Positions 37,541 through 49,536 are shown, counted from the stretch's first letter. The stretch is DNA of 64,000 bases from Anoplopoma fimbria (GCF_027596085.1 NC_072470.1:5749287-5813286); one strand, 5' to 3'. The notes: a model not told the origin generated them from the sequence alone. Program-made: numbers and translations.

Positions 37541-38121
37541 CTTTACAGGTATGTGGATGATACTTTCCCCAAACTGCACTGCTCCAGTGTTTGTATCTTT
37601 GTCCAAAAACATAAGGATGTTGATCTGCTATTTCTATATACCTGTGTTCATGTGAAGATTGATGAGAGCACAAAGACCCCTATGTACTGAAGGGAGGTGC
37701 AACATGTCAGAGGAGCACTCGGGGCCAACTGGTACAAGGAATGGATGATGAAAATCCCAATCCAAGACCAAGACAAACACTGCCAGCTCAACAGGAACCA
37801 TCCGCGGTGGGACTCCCTTACGTGGCTTGGCTGTCAGAACAAGTCTTCAAGTCTCAGGAAGTAAGGCAGACCATTTAACACCTTAAGATCTCTGCTGGTA
37901 GACTTTAAAGACAAGGCGACCCAAGAGAGGAGGATTGGAGAGATGTTTGACATCACTTCAGACAACTGTTGGGACTGAATAAACACCAGAAACATCCAGT
38001 GGCTGTCAACAACAGACCAAACCAAGTCACAACATGGGAAAAGTGGGGAGGAGTCAAAAGCATCCAGCAAGAGTCAGTGACTAAAAGAAGGTCATACAAA
38101 CCCAACCAGAAGATTCCATAG
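37541..38121 (+). pseudogene. Decayed Penelope-like retroelement (RT to GIY-YIG region)
   Basis: A reverse-transcriptase core YRYVDDTF is encoded at 37544-37567. Downstream, in the family's order, come KTPMY at 37673-37687 (counterpart of the YRKPTHT block), an in-frame stop, REVQHVRGAL at 37691-37720, VGLPYVAWLSEQV at 37807-37845 in a shifted frame (counterpart of the IPYVKGVSE block), TLRSLL from 37880 back in the first frame, ERRIGEMFDIT at 37925-37957 (region of the GIY-YIG start), and NQVTTWEKWGGVKSI at 38020-38064 in the second frame (counterpart of the NHVIDW block near the C terminus). Penelope-like elements of fish join a reverse transcriptase to a C-terminal GIY-YIG nuclease. Here the RT fingers are missing upstream, stops and frame changes separate the blocks, and spacing is shorter than in intact elements. 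It is therefore a dead, 5'-truncated relic. It could instead belong to another YVDD-type lineage, but the downstream blocks argue for Penelope-like. Confidence 0.7.
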
Positions 38122-39159
38122 GTGTAGATATAGGAACTAAACTATCTCCATGACAACTGGAGATGTGGCTAAAAGCTAAGAAAAACAACTTATGAAATGT
38201 TTGCAAAAAGTGAAGATTGCTTTGCAGATTTAAGGTTGGTTGACGACTTTTATCACTTCTTAAAAGGTGAATCAATGAAACAAGAAGGTTTGGTCTTCCC
38301 ACCATCTCCAGCATCCTGAACCCACCACATCATTAAAACATCTCATGGACAAACTTGGCAAGAAATGTCAGCTTTTAGGAAGACATCTTCATCTCACACC
38401 AAAGCATAAAGATCCTCTTTCAAACCCAAAGTCTATCATCAGCTTCACTGGCACTGGCAGCAGAGTATAAAAATCTCGTCATTCTCAGCTACACCTGAAG
38501 GAGCGCCTTGAAATCAATTTTCTCCTTTTGGCCCTTTTTTGATATCCTTTCTCCTCGGCTGCATCCTCTGTCTGCTTCTTTGAACTGTTTGCGAAAGCAT
38601 CGAAGTTCACTCTGGGATTTGAAGTTTGGAGGGAGGCTGTCTTGAATATTTCTGGCCACATTTAAAAAACAAAACAAGGGTGGTTTCTATTGGATTTCTG
38701 GTTTGAAATAACAAATCCGATGACCTTTGCAGTTCAGTCTGTATTATCAGACCATCTCCCACAGCCAGAGAGAAGAGGAGCGACAGATATAAAGTTCCAA
38801 ATAAATCAAACAGAAAAAGTACTCCTTGCACATTCAATTATTTCATTTTCACATGACGAGTGTCATTTTTAGGCTAGAAATAAAATAGGATTTAGCGTTT
38901 GAGTTTGAGCATGAATGAACTCTCAAAATGGATCATTAAATTTTCATCTGTGTGGCATATTACAGTCTTGTTCCCCTTAGATTTAAAATATGTATAATTT
39001 ATCTTTAATAATGCAACTACTATAGAGCTCCTCTGTTTTATTAGCAAGAGACCTCAGGTTAAACAAAATATGAATGGATGAAAGTGCTGGTCGGTGCTAA
39101 TTGGTATTAATAGGCCTGCATTAAGCCTCAGAATTAAAAAGCGGCTCTGTAAGGCTGCA
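38122..39159. other. Non-coding sequence next to the retroelement relic
   Basis: No gene recognised. Part of this stretch may belong to the Penelope-like copy or its target, but I see no further coding block and no terminal repeat. Confidence 0.5.
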
Positions 39160-39590
39160 CTATGCTAACATCAAGCTAACATGCTAACAGAGGCAATGCT
39201 AAAATACTGATGCTTTGTCGGTATTCAGTACTCGACAAATTGAAAATTTGATCTGATGATAGCGATAAACGAAAACTTAAGGTATCACCAACATTTTTAT
39301 AATAAATAGAAAGTTGAGTTGAGTTACTCAAAATTGGTGGTGCCAAAGGAAAAGTCAGGGGATCATTGAAGTGATTGGGATACATCATCTGAGAACCATG
39401 AAAATCTTTTAAAAATGTTACACCGATGTATCCAGATGTTGAGATATTTCTCAGGATGAATGACCTCATGGTGGGGCTACAGGGAAAGCAAGGGACATTA
39501 CCAAAGACGCAGTGATTTATCCTCTGGAGAAAATGAATGTCTGCGCAAAAAATCCCTTTGACAATTGAGATATTTTAGATCAAAATGGTG
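39160..39590 (+). repeat. Abundant teleost dispersed repeat, eroded copy
   Basis: Phrases in order are CTAACATCAAGCTAACATGC, TTGAAAATTTGATCTGATGA, ATAGCGATAAACGAAAAC, AAAAGTCAGGGGATCATTGA, GATGTTGAGATATTTCTCAG, CCTCATGGTGGGGCTA and TTATCCTCTGGAG. I know the same series (often with GATGGCGCTAGATGAAAAGT) as a widespread teleost repeat with internally repeated modules. The family name and class are not known to me. Confidence 0.7.
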
Positions 39591-40884
39591 GACATGCAGT
39601 GCTTGAGGTGTTAAAGTCTACACTCTTTAGAGCCCTAACAGCCCCGAGGTGAAAAGAAAGCATAATGCACACATCAATACAGAAGGCAATACAGAAGAAG
39701 TCACTCAAGCGTGACAAATACTCGTCTGCCACAAACTGGAGGCTGTTGCATTTTCCATCCATATACCAGAGAGCAGCACAGTGATATTCAGAGCGTAGTG
39801 GTAAGAGTCAGCATATGAATTAAGTATTCTGTTCAGCTATTCTCTCAGTTTCAACTACACAGGGTGCTGGTGTTAACAGATTGTTTTTTTTTTGTTTGTT
39901 TTTTGAGTAAATGTGTTAGCTTCGCCTGGTTTAAACTCTCTTCTTGAAATTTTCAAATAGTAAGTAATGAACATCAGGTGAGAAACTGTTTAGTGCGGGG
40001 AAAGCAAACAGTACGATCTTAAATAGACCTCCTGAAGATCTCATTTGGTGATATTACAAATGTAGAAGCTCTGTTTGAGAGCAAAGAAAAAAAGACTGAA
40101 AATTTGACTTTGACAGTAACTTAAAGCCTCATTAACTCCACAAATGGTGCAGAGAACATCCACCTTTCAAAAGAAATATGTAAACGACTGTCGCCACCGA
40201 GGGCTTGCTCTCGGGTATGATCTTTACTGCGATAGAGAAACAGGCCAAGTCCAATGAACCTTGCATCAGAATAGATCGAAGAGGAGCAAATGGGTTTAAT
40301 AGCGTATTGATGGTGGCCTCTGCGTAACCCGGACCACGGTGACCCCTCTTTGACGGCGACATCAGGAGGGCCAGCCAAGGCTAGCGCTTAATGCCGCGTA
40401 GCTAATCACCTCCAGATCGACCACACATCTACTGCGTGTGTGTGTGTGATTTTATGAGTGCACGTGCTCACATCTATCGAGTCAAACTGCTCTGTAATTA
40501 GCCACCCCCAAAAAAAACAAAAAACAGCAGCGAGGTTCAGATGTTTGGCAGGTATTCATTAATTGCAGATGGAAACACAGGGAGGATGGGGGTCAGTTCA
40601 TTTCCTCGCTCTTATCTGCGCCGCACAGAAAGGTGCTCGCAATTGTCATGTTAAGTGTATGTTTCCGACTGGCACGCTATCAGAGCATTGTGGGAATGAT
40701 TGCCGTTCGGGGAAGTGTTTGGCAGGCGAAAAAATGTTCAGAGGGAACAAGTTCTTTTTCGGCACAATTAGCGGTTCCGTCACTAATCTGTCACCATTTT
40801 TGACAGCTGATGTTTAGGATTTTTTTTTTTTTCTCGGAGCAGTTAAAAATAAATTAGAAGAGGTGGAAAGATCAATCTGATCTT
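39591..40884. other. Non-coding sequence, nothing recognised
   Basis: Unique sequence with a T-rich run near 39883-39905 and a short TG run near 40435-40448. There is no convincing frame and no recognised repeat. Confidence 0.6.
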
Positions 40885-41292
40885 TTGCTTACGCAGAACT
40901 GCATCAATGTTAAAATACTCCCGTCATTCAAAATCCCACCTAAATAAAAAGTACAGGAGTATTATATGCAAAATGTACTTAAAGAACCCAAAGTTTAGAT
41001 CATTATATACAGCCGGTGGTCTAGGCCAGCCAAAATCTGCTTTTTGAAGCGGATCGCAAACCAAAAATGTTCATGAACTGCATGTTTAATCTTTATTAAT
41101 GCATTTTGTTGTCTTATGATGTTTTTATGCAATATCTTGATCAAAACTGAGCATTAAGTGCAATATTTCCCTCTGAAAGATACTGGATGTGTATTAAGTG
41201 CAGTAGCATAAGATGCAAATACTCTGGTAAAGTACCACAAACTGCATTTAAGTACATTATTGGAGTAAATGTCCTGGGTTACTTTCCACCAC
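40885..41292 (+). repeat. Teleost dispersed repeat ending in ACTTTCCACCACC
   Basis: Begins with TTAAAATACTCCCGTCATTC, AAAATCCCACCTAAATAAAA, AGTATTATATGCAAAATGTA and CTTAAAGAACCCAAAGT. It ends with GCAATATTTCCCTCTGAAAG, AGTAGCATAAGATGCAAATA, CATTTAAGTACATTATTGGA, GTAAATGTCCTGGGTTACTT and TCCACCACC. This is the layout of a very common percomorph repeat, and both ends are present, so the copy is near full length. A stretch at about 41015-41075 in the middle is not part of the form I know. Class uncertain, probably a non-autonomous DNA transposon. Confidence 0.75.
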
Positions 41293-42286
41293 CACTTGTT
41301 TTAATTTGTTGGCTCTAGTTTCAGAAGATTTTGTAAAAGTCTAAGAAGTCTAACAATGTGCTAAAAAAATGAAAATTGTGATGATTTCTTCTCTTCAGGA
41401 AATACAGAGCAACATATCTACAATGCAAATGCACCAAAGTCTGCATATAAACGTCAATAAAGCATGCATGAGGACTGTGTGAGGTCACACATCAGCAGCT
41501 ATCACACCCTCTCCCTGTGGTTTTTTTTATCTTCTCCTTTTTTTTATCTCTCACTCAGCTAATAATGATGTAATTTGCATTGCAATCAACGGCGGCAGAG
41601 CCTAACCACAATAAATAACCCATAATGCTTCATGAATTATGACATCAACCAGATTCACCATATGATGCTCATACATAATTAGGATGAATCGCAATAAATA
41701 AGCCATACATTACTCATTACCACTGCAGGGGGGGGGGCTTCTGCAACCACATGGGGAGGGAGGAAGGGTGGGATGAAAGGGGTGAGGGGGGATGCATGGC
41801 TTACCTAGAGGAGAGAAGAGTGAGAGAAAAGCGTGTCAGCGACATAGTATTCATAATTAATATATTGTGAAGCTTGCAGAAGGCGGTGTAAATACGGTGC
41901 AGGAATCACATTTGAGAGCTAACCTGCAGCTTTTTTTGTTCCTCTTTGTTGCAGAAAGCAACTTAAATCTATCAAATGACTACGCACTGGAGTGTTTGCG
42001 GACATTGTGATATCAGAAGAGGTAATGAAACTTGAATTTGGTTGTAGCTTGTGACATTGTATGAAACAGTCAGGCCTCCCGCAACAAATAACAGCGTTTC
42101 AAAAAGGAGTTTTTCTTTTGACAGTCTCTTCCTGTCAGTCGGGTGATTTGTTTCCGTAAAAAGCAATCTTCTTCTAAAAATATATATATATCTGTTGGTT
42201 TACAGATAGAGTGCAGGGTGCAGATAGCAGGATCACCATCACAGCTATGCTCAGACATTCGCATGGTTGAAACACCACTTCCACCG

Positions 42287-42290
<4 letters not shown>
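41293..42290. other. Non-coding sequence
   Basis: No gene recognised. A G-rich strip lies at about 41730-41790. The regulatory candidate inside this stretch is listed separately. Confidence 0.55.
41560..41740. promoter_or_regulatory. Enhancer-like candidate
   Basis: AT-rich repeat-free stretch with ATTTGCAT at 41573-41580 running into TGCAATCAA, then CACAATAAATAACCCATAAT, TCATGAATTATGAC and TAATTA at 41676-41681, and a second GCAATAAATAAGCC. Octamer, homeodomain and AATAAA-core motifs recur at short spacing. The regulatory role is inferred. Confidence 0.35.

Positions 42291-42339
<49 letters not shown>
42291..42339. repeat. (CA)n microsatellite
   Basis: About 49 bp of CA with CpG-containing CGCA ends. 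Confidence 0.96.
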
Positions 42340-42343
<4 letters not shown>

Positions 42344-43746
42344 GCTTCCTCAAAGCTCTGGATTTCAGGAGCGGAAAATAGGCCAGTAAAGTAAATAAGC
42401 CACTCTGATCTTTATTTCAAAAGGAAGACATATGATGTTTATCGCAATAAAGTAAAATCAGAGAAATATGTCCAAAAAGATGCCGCGCACTGAAGGCGAA
42501 GGGAGAGCGAGGGAAGGGAGGATAAAGCGAGTGAGACGGGAACAGAGTGAGTGTGGGGAATAAAGGAATGACACCGCGGGAGCAGGGGAGCCTCGGGGTT
42601 CTTGCCGTGCACTCATTGATTTCTCATTAGTAAATTCAGACCTCGATTTCATCAGCCCGGGCAAAGAAAAGACAGCTAACGAAGGCATGGCAGGTACTTT
42701 GGTCTTATTCCCCGCCAGAGGGGAAATTTTCCCCTCTCCTTTAGCTGGTGATTAGGACGGGGAGAGGATCTGGATTCAGACATGGAGCCTCCTGCCCGCC
42801 CCTGGAAGTTTGACCGGCAAGTCTCGGCCCAATTAGCCAACCCTGTGCACGAAAAACAGGCTTTTCATTGTGCTTCATTAGTTAAAGCTATAGAGTGCTG
42901 CTCCTTCATCTAAAAAGGCACTGGAGACGGGATCCTGTCCAGCTCAAAGGACTTACGAAGACAGTAGGTATTAAGACACATCCCATTTTCCTGATCCTAC
43001 TTCTAAAAAGTAGAGAAATAAAGCTGGACGGATGGTGCTTTTCATTGTCCAGGCAGGTGTAATGATTTCAAAGCGTGCACGTCTCTCAGGTTAGGCGGTA
43101 ATGCGCACTGAATGGTTGGTTAGGTGCACCTTTTGCAGCAAATTGGACAGGGGCAACTCTAGATTCAAGTGCGTACGGTCAGTCAGGCACATTCATTTCA
43201 GAAAATATACAGAACCCTCATTAGATGGCACTGTGTACTCTGCAGCCGCTGAGAGGAGGGACTGCTGGTAAGGACCCGTTCTTTCAGCGTTCCCTTTATG
43301 AGAATAAAGATTGGTTTTTATCTTGTCAAATATCATATGAAAGGGAGAAAAGCTGCGGTATCGGCGGATCGTTATGCGAACGAATGTTGCATTTTATTGC
43401 CGTTGGAATCAGACAAGAGTCGTCGCCTCTGATATCTCAGCCAGGAGATCAGGCGAATTGTTGCTGGATAGTTTTTTTTTACTATCTGTAACATCAATGT
43501 GCTGGACGGCAATGAAAGAGAGAGTGTGGGAGGGGAAGGGGGGGGGAGATATGTGTGTGTGTGTTGTTTTTTTCACAGCCAGATAAGTGAGGAGAGATGA
43601 AAGAGGTCGCTATTGATCTTAAAATACGGAGGGTCCATCTCTTGTGGTATTTGAACAGACACAGATGCAAACGCAGACAGAGATACACTCCCTCTACACG
43701 CTTAGCATTTAATAGGTAGCGTACAGATGGAGCCGCTATCGATACG

Positions 43747-43747
<1 letters not shown>
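42340..43747. other. Non-coding sequence
   Basis: No gene recognised. A purine-rich strip lies at about 42485-42590, a G run near 43541-43548 and a short TG run at about 43551-43564. A regulatory candidate is listed separately. Confidence 0.55.
42590..42900. promoter_or_regulatory. Candidate conserved element with NF-kappaB-like palindrome
   Basis: Repeat-free stretch that contains CTCATTAGTAAATTCAGACC, a 21-base inverted repeat at 42717-42737 with ten-base arms AGAGGGGAAA and a single central T, and GCCCAATTAGCC. The palindrome includes GGGGAAATTTTCCCC, close to the NF-kappaB consensus GGGRNNYYCC read in overlapping registers. Factor binding is inferred. Confidence 0.3.
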
Positions 43748-43797
<50 letters not shown>

Positions 43798-43817
43798 CAC
43801 ACACACACACACACACT
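43748..43817. repeat. (AC)n microsatellite
   Basis: About 70 bp of AC with one AA phase shift near 43796. Confidence 0.96.
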
Positions 43818-43940
43818 ACTGCTGTCGCTGCCTCTAATTAACTCAGTTTCCCAAACAAAATAACTGCGCAGGCACGAATAACCACATCTGGAAGTGGTGC
43901 ACTCAGCATCAATCTGAGACAGCCGGCCCAGAGAATTATG

Positions 43941-43983
43941 GGTGGGGTGGGGATGGGGGGACGGGGGGGGGGGGGGGATGGGG
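43941..43983. repeat. G-rich tract
   Basis: GGTGGGG units lead to a run of 15 G interrupted only by short ATG and AC steps. It has several G runs of at least four, so it is quadruplex-prone. Confidence 0.85.
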
Positions 43984-45925
43984 TGCGACCGAGCAGCTGC
44001 CAAAAAAAATGCCACAGCAGAGAGGATGGAGCGGCAAAGATGAGACAATCCTGATGAGACGTGGATTATGGATGGTGGACACGAAAAGGTGAACACGAGT
44101 ATCTTCATCTAATGTGGGAAAACACAAACTGGATAGAAAAAGTTCTTACTGGAAAAAAAGTACGCTACAGTAAGTGGTTAAAGGAGGATTCTGGATTATT
44201 TACATTTTTGGGAACTTTGTATACTTCACTTTAAAGTTCAGTTTGTTGGTTAAAAGCAAATCCTGAACGTCAACGGTTTCTCTTTTGCAGGGTATGAGTA
44301 GCCAGATTGTAAAAAAAAAAAAAAAATCTAATTGGCTTTAGTGTAAATCCTATACAGACTATATATATATATATGCATTAATATATTTGATTTATTAACA
44401 GCGTATTGACATTTACTGCAGACAACCAGGCGACACAAACAATATATAAAAATAAAACTCTTGAGCCATTAATAAATCCATGGTTTCAACTTGTAGTTCA
44501 CATAGAACATTTGAAAACTGTATCAGATCACCATTGAAGGTGCAAACTTTAGGAGAATATTAAGACCTGACAGACAGCAGAGATCTCTGTAGCAGTGAAG
44601 GAAACCGAACTTTTCAGTGAAGGAAACTGAACTTTCATCGCGTGTGAATAAATCATTTGCCCGTCCATCACCCCCTCGAGGCAACGCTGCTACTTCCCTC
44701 CGCATTATTTCAGTGCAAACTTCTAATCACAACAACTGTTGACGGGGGGGGGGCAGAGCAGAGCAGCAGGCAGAATGCTTCCTGATATCTGATATGAAAA
44801 AGAGTATCTCATCTCCTCCTCTTTTCCTCCAACACACACACCGAGCTCACGCTGCACCGGGGCGTGACTGCGCACCGAGGCAGTGGATGAACAGGAGAGT
44901 GAAGGGGTGAGGGAATGGGGGGGGGAGATGATGCGTCGATCTTCATCAACCCCCCGGCCCCTGAGGGAAGGGAAGGGGGATTAGTGGGTGTAAGCACTGG
45001 AAGCACTAACTATCCTCCATGCTGGGTAAACACTATGGGTTTATTTCTGTTTCCTTAAAGTACATCATTAATCAAACACAAATACGTCTGTTTTTTTTTT
45101 TTTTTTTTTATTGACAGACTGCGATCAGTTACCCCAACATCCGGAAACAAACGCACCCCCCCCTTGTCTGGATTGATTTCCCACAGAATTCTGAGACTCA
45201 AACGTAGACGTAGGAGGACCGGGTGTCACGCAGCCGAAGGTTTACCTCAGGCGGGGAATAGCTGGCGAGGCACAGTCATAAAATAAAAATGATGTTGTGT
45301 TTCAGAACCCACAGAGTTTGTTTTTCCCCCCTCAAATTGTGAAAGCAGCTCTGGTGTGAATAAGAAGGTAATGTGTATCCCAGACTGAGGGGAATGAAGA
45401 AAATAATACAGCAGCTATCATTCTTTCATCAGTTATCCGCTCGCCTTTAGCTCACAACTGGAGAAATAATCTTCGGTTCCTGTGGCAGTCTGACAGCAGA
45501 TGTTATTTTTCTTCTCAAATATCATTTCTTTTATTCTTATGATGCCTAACGAATGCGTTAAGCTTCGACTATATGTATGCATAAACATTATGTAACCCGA
45601 AAACTGTTCTCTCTCTCTCTCTCTCTACAAATACCGCCATTTTTGGGTGTTTGTTAGAATATGCCGCAATTTTGGAGACAATGTGACTCAACTGCTATGA
45701 AGCATAAGTATTCTCTAGTTAAAAAAAAAGCACATATTGCTCATACAGTGTATACACAACTAAATGCACATTTTGGAAGTAGTTTGTGCAGTTTTATTTT
45801 GTTGTTTTATCTCTTTTTTGATGAATTCCCTGGTCTCAATCTCTCTTTCCCCAAAAGGGAATCAAGGACACACCCTCGCCCTACAAACCTTCCCAAGAGG
45901 AGCTGTGCATTGCAAAACAGTGTTA

Positions 45926-45928
<3 letters not shown>
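43984..45928. other. Non-coding sequence with short homopolymers
   Basis: No gene recognised. It holds an A run at 44311-44326, an AT run at 44361-44374, G runs near 44743-44752 and 44928-44936, a T run at 45091-45109, and a CT run at 45609-45626. The stretch at about 45370-45590 is calm and AT-rich and may be conserved non-coding DNA. Confidence 0.6.

Positions 45929-46003
<75 letters not shown>
45929..46003. repeat. (TG)n microsatellite
   Basis: About 75 bp of uninterrupted TG. Confidence 0.97.
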
Positions 46004-46005
<2 letters not shown>

Positions 46006-46074
46006 GAGTAAAGTCCGTAGGAGTCTGTGTGAAAGGGGAAGCAACATCCGCCACCCTGCGCCGGAGGAGAAATG

Positions 46075-46174
46075 CCCTCCAAGCATAATTGCTATGGATC
46101 TCCCCGCTGCATAAACGGCGTTATCACAGTTTGTCTAATTGTGAAAGCTGTGATCAGCATAAAGAAAGGGTGAG

Positions 46175-46175
<1 letters not shown>
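46075..46175. promoter_or_regulatory. Candidate conserved element between two TG arrays
   Basis: About 100 bp of even-composition sequence with GCATAATTGC, CTGCATAAACGGC and an inverted pair TTATCACAG...CTGTGATCA (46121 to about 46157) around GTCTAATTG. It is preserved between microsatellites at 45929-46003 and 46177-46223. Function is inferred only. Confidence 0.3.

Positions 46176-46176
<1 letters not shown>

Positions 46177-46223
<47 letters not shown>
46177..46223. repeat. (TG)n microsatellite
   Basis: About 47 bp of pure TG. An AG run at about 46312-46330 follows. Confidence 0.96.
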
Positions 46224-46227
<4 letters not shown>

Positions 46228-47024
46228 AGAGCTGTTGTCCCTCTCCTTCCCATCATCTTGGTCTCTTTATCATCATAAAAGTAATTAGCATAAAGGTCGG
46301 GTTTGTGTAAACAGAGAGAGAGAGAGAGAGCGGGCTTGGATGAGGTTCCACATGGATGAGGCCGCCAACCAAACAAGTTTGTGAGGCGCCGCCGTCGGTG
46401 TGTGTGCGGCCGAGCGGGACCAAGACACTGTTGTTTGTGCAGTAAGGCGGCGCGTTTTCCACAAACAAAAAGCTCTACATGCAGAACAAAGGTCAAGCTT
46501 TTCGAACATGCATCATCCTCCATGTTTCATCCAAATCAGCTCAGCAATGCAGACGTTTGTGTACTTTGTGTCTCGGGCCTTTTTTTCCATAGACAAGACC
46601 CCTACAAGTTCCAGTTAAGAGAAAATCTCTCCCTTTCCCTTTCCTGCTTTAGCGTAACAATGTCTAAAAAGCCCTCCAGATGACACATGTAACCTTGACG
46701 ACAAAAGTTTTATTTACAGCTCCAGATACATTGGTTCCATCGTACATAGAAGTAGGGATGTCAGTTTGGGTTCATTTTGCTTCCAATAGCTTGACAACCA
46801 TTAACCTGTACCTAAGCGGTTAATTTAGGAAAAAAAATCAAAATAATATAAAATACTAGAGACGCTTTCCTTTTAGTCCAGTGCCCTTTTGACTTAATGA
46901 GATGCATTTCGAAAACCCTAGCCACTTAGAGGTCCTGAAATTTTAATGTTTTGTGTCCTTAATGTCTTGCCTTTTTAAAAGGCTTTTCTAAAGTTGAATT
47001 CCTCATTTAGAGTTGATTGATGTT
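46224..47024. other. Non-coding sequence
   Basis: No gene recognised. A phrase from about 46753 (AGGGATGTCAGTTTGGGTTC, then CCTAAGCGGTTAATTTAG) resembles an eroded hAT-type fish repeat that normally carries CGGTTAAT motifs. It is not called separately because no second end is visible. Confidence 0.5.
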
Positions 47025-47165
47025 AAGGGTGCACTGATCGATCGGCCACCGATAGTTTGATTGTTGGTCTCTATTTCGGCAGAAGAGGCGATCAGAAGAC
47101 GCATCTAATCTAAATTGAAAAGTTTCCATTCTCATTAGCCGAATTTCTCACATGCTCTTTAATGT
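47025..47165 (+). mobile_element. hAT-like element terminus, fragment
   Basis: AGGGTGCACTGATCGATCGG followed by CCACCGATAG and GGTCTCTATTTCGGC is close to the start of fish hAT-type elements that begin CAGnGnTGCAnCGATCGATCGG and carry CGGCCGAT repeats. The 3' terminus is not recognisable, so this is a fragment with an uncertain right edge. Confidence 0.45.
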
Positions 47166-49044
47166 GCTCCGACAGCGAGACAGCTAGACACACACACACA
47201 CTCAACAAAGCGTTGTGGAAGCTTCCTTTCAGCATCCATGTTTAATGAACCTGTAAAATGTAAATGAATCTACAGACGACATGCGTAACAGGTCAAAAAC
47301 TGTTAGCAGTTGACATCAACACATAGAACCTTGCCAAGAAATGCAAATCCTACATAATTCCTGCATCACATAAATCCACCGCTGATCCAACATCACCTCC
47401 TCACACACACACACACCTTCCACCTAACACCATAAAGGGTAGATGTCAGCTTTAACCAAACTTGTCTGAGCGCGTCACATCACCTCTGCCCCCGCTTCGC
47501 CAATCAAATCTCCCTTATTTCAGCAAAAGCACGCCGCAGATTTCCTCCGAATGGAAACCCACACCGGATTGATAGGATTTCCAGCAGGGATGCCACCGGT
47601 GAAGAAATGTAATTACCTATTCATCTCACCTCCTTATTCACCTTTTCATTGTGCCACACTGTCTCCTTTTATGCAGACCTCGACTGCTCATTTTAGCTAG
47701 GATTGTGGCGTTGCAGAAAGGAGGTTCTGTGTGTCCTTAATGTTAAAAGCTGTTTTGAAGTCAAATCCACCAGCGAGGGTGGCCTTCCAGACAGGGGGCG
47801 TAAAGATGGAGGTGTTCATTTTCTTGCCCTGAAAAGCCTCTGGGCACAAATTAAATATTAGGTCTCCCCGCTATGATGTTCTAAATATTCAAGGTGCCAG
47901 TCAATAAGAGGATATAGTGCTGTGCTCGACATGAATGCGCGAGGAGTCGTCTACTTCATGTAAAACTGTCTATAATTAATAAAGTGATTCATCTTTCCAC
48001 TGGAGAGAAACGGCGGTAGATAACCGATCGCCCATGGTCAGCCTTGTAAATAAAAGGGGCTGCGGCGAAGGTGCCCTTGAGAGATGCGTGTGTTTGTGTG
48101 CGCTGTCGGGTTGAGGCAGGGGAAAGTGGAGGGAGGTTTGATGTCTCCCACGCATAAACCGTGATTAACACAGTTGGGTTTCCAAGATCTGAGCGGCGCC
48201 GAGGAAAAGGAGCTTAACCCGCACGAGCGTGCACGGGAGGGCGTACACGCAACGCACGAGCGCGCCCACGCCAACGTTCCGAGTCGAGGGGGACAACAGA
48301 CAGAAAGAAAGAAAGTGGAGAAAAAAAAAAGAATGGCCGCTCCATAGCCGTGCCACGTGTCTTTTAAACGCGCCACATTACAAATCATTACGCTCTATTC
48401 ATTCTCTCTCTGCAGACAATAGCTCTCACTTCAAAACAATTAAGAGTTCAATGAAACAAACCCTCGATGAGAATGGCGCCGTTAGTTTAAAAAGGACTGG
48501 AAATGATACAAATGATTTGTGCGGAGACTCGGGCGAGCCACACTTTTCAACAAAAGCCAATTGACCCCCCCCCCCTTTCTCCTCCTCCCACCCACCAACC
48601 ACCCCCACACGCTCGTGTGATTGAACCGTGGCGTAATCTGTCATTCAGTGTCGGGGCACTGCCAAGATTTCATTACAATAGAAACTAATGTGAGGAAAAA
48701 AGCAATTATTTCACTTCCCATAATGCACTACTTCAGCACAACGGTGACCTTTTCTGTCTGTGATTGTTCATTTTCAAAAAAGTGTTCTCCGCGGTGAATA
48801 TACATGAATATCAACACTCGGAGGACAGAATATTTAATCTCACCTCTTGCCTTCTCTGTCTGGGTGGAAGGTAACCAAACTAATTGAAGTTTCTCAAAAT
48901 CGAATCCCGTGGATCTGTTGACTGACTGAACACCAGTCAATCAAGGTCCCCCGCTGTCAAATTCAGTATGCCACATGTTTATCAGTTTACTTAGTTACCT
49001 TTTATTTCCTTGGCCTATCCCACGTGTTACATTACAAGAAGGAC
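47166..49044. other. Non-coding sequence
   Basis: No gene recognised. Short AC runs lie near 47190-47200 and 47403-47416. A CpG-rich patch lies at about 48190-48295 (about 100 bp, too short for an island). A C run lies near 48566-48576. The regulatory candidate is listed separately. Confidence 0.55.
47800..48010. promoter_or_regulatory. Candidate conserved non-coding element
   Basis: Repeat-free stretch with GGGCACAAATTAAATATTAG, TTCTAAATATTCAAGG, CCAGTCAATAAGAGG and TAATTA at 47973-47978 inside TCTATAATTAATAAAGTG. Motifs are homeodomain-like and AT-rich. This rests on appearance only. Confidence 0.3.
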
Positions 49045-49200
49045 GGGATTAAAGGGACACTCTAGTCATTTAGAATGGAAAAACCCAAAGTTGGTAGACT
49101 TGCAAAATAAAGACAAGAGCAGAGGCTGAGATATTCAAATGTTTAGCTCCAAAAACACTGGATCCTACACTTCCCATAATGCAACACCTACTACACTAAT
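49045..49200 (+). repeat. Teleost dispersed repeat, eroded
   Basis: TTAAAGGGACACTCTAGTCA followed by AGTTGGTAGACTTGC, TTAGCTCCAAAAACACTGGA and TCCTACACTTCCCATAATGC. The last two phrases are a signature I associate with a common fish repeat (CACTGGATCCTACACTTCCC). The right edge is uncertain. Confidence 0.55.
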
Positions 49201-49536
49201 CTAGACACAGACAGAAGACATTAGGCAGCTGTTTTCACAAGACAAGGAATGCTCCTCATGACTGAATTGGAAATGTCCAATTAGAGGTTAAACCCCTTGA
49301 AGTAAAGTGACTAGAGATTAATTCAATGGGCTAAAGAAGGTATGAATTCCTATAATTTTATTTTAATCAAGGCTGGGGCTGCAGCAGTACTCAGTATCTT
49401 TAAGGCATTGACTGAAGCCAGTACCAAGTAGTATTGAAACTTCCCCAGTCAAACGCTACCTGCTTTAGATCCTTTTTGGAACCCAGACCTAAACATGAAG
49501 ACAGTTGAGCCGGCGGCCAGAAGCTAACAGCGCAAA

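Noticed and set aside
43494..44108. 204-residue minus-strand frame
   Set aside because: It crosses an AC array and a G-rich tract (Cys-Val and Pro-rich segments) and has no identifiable domain.
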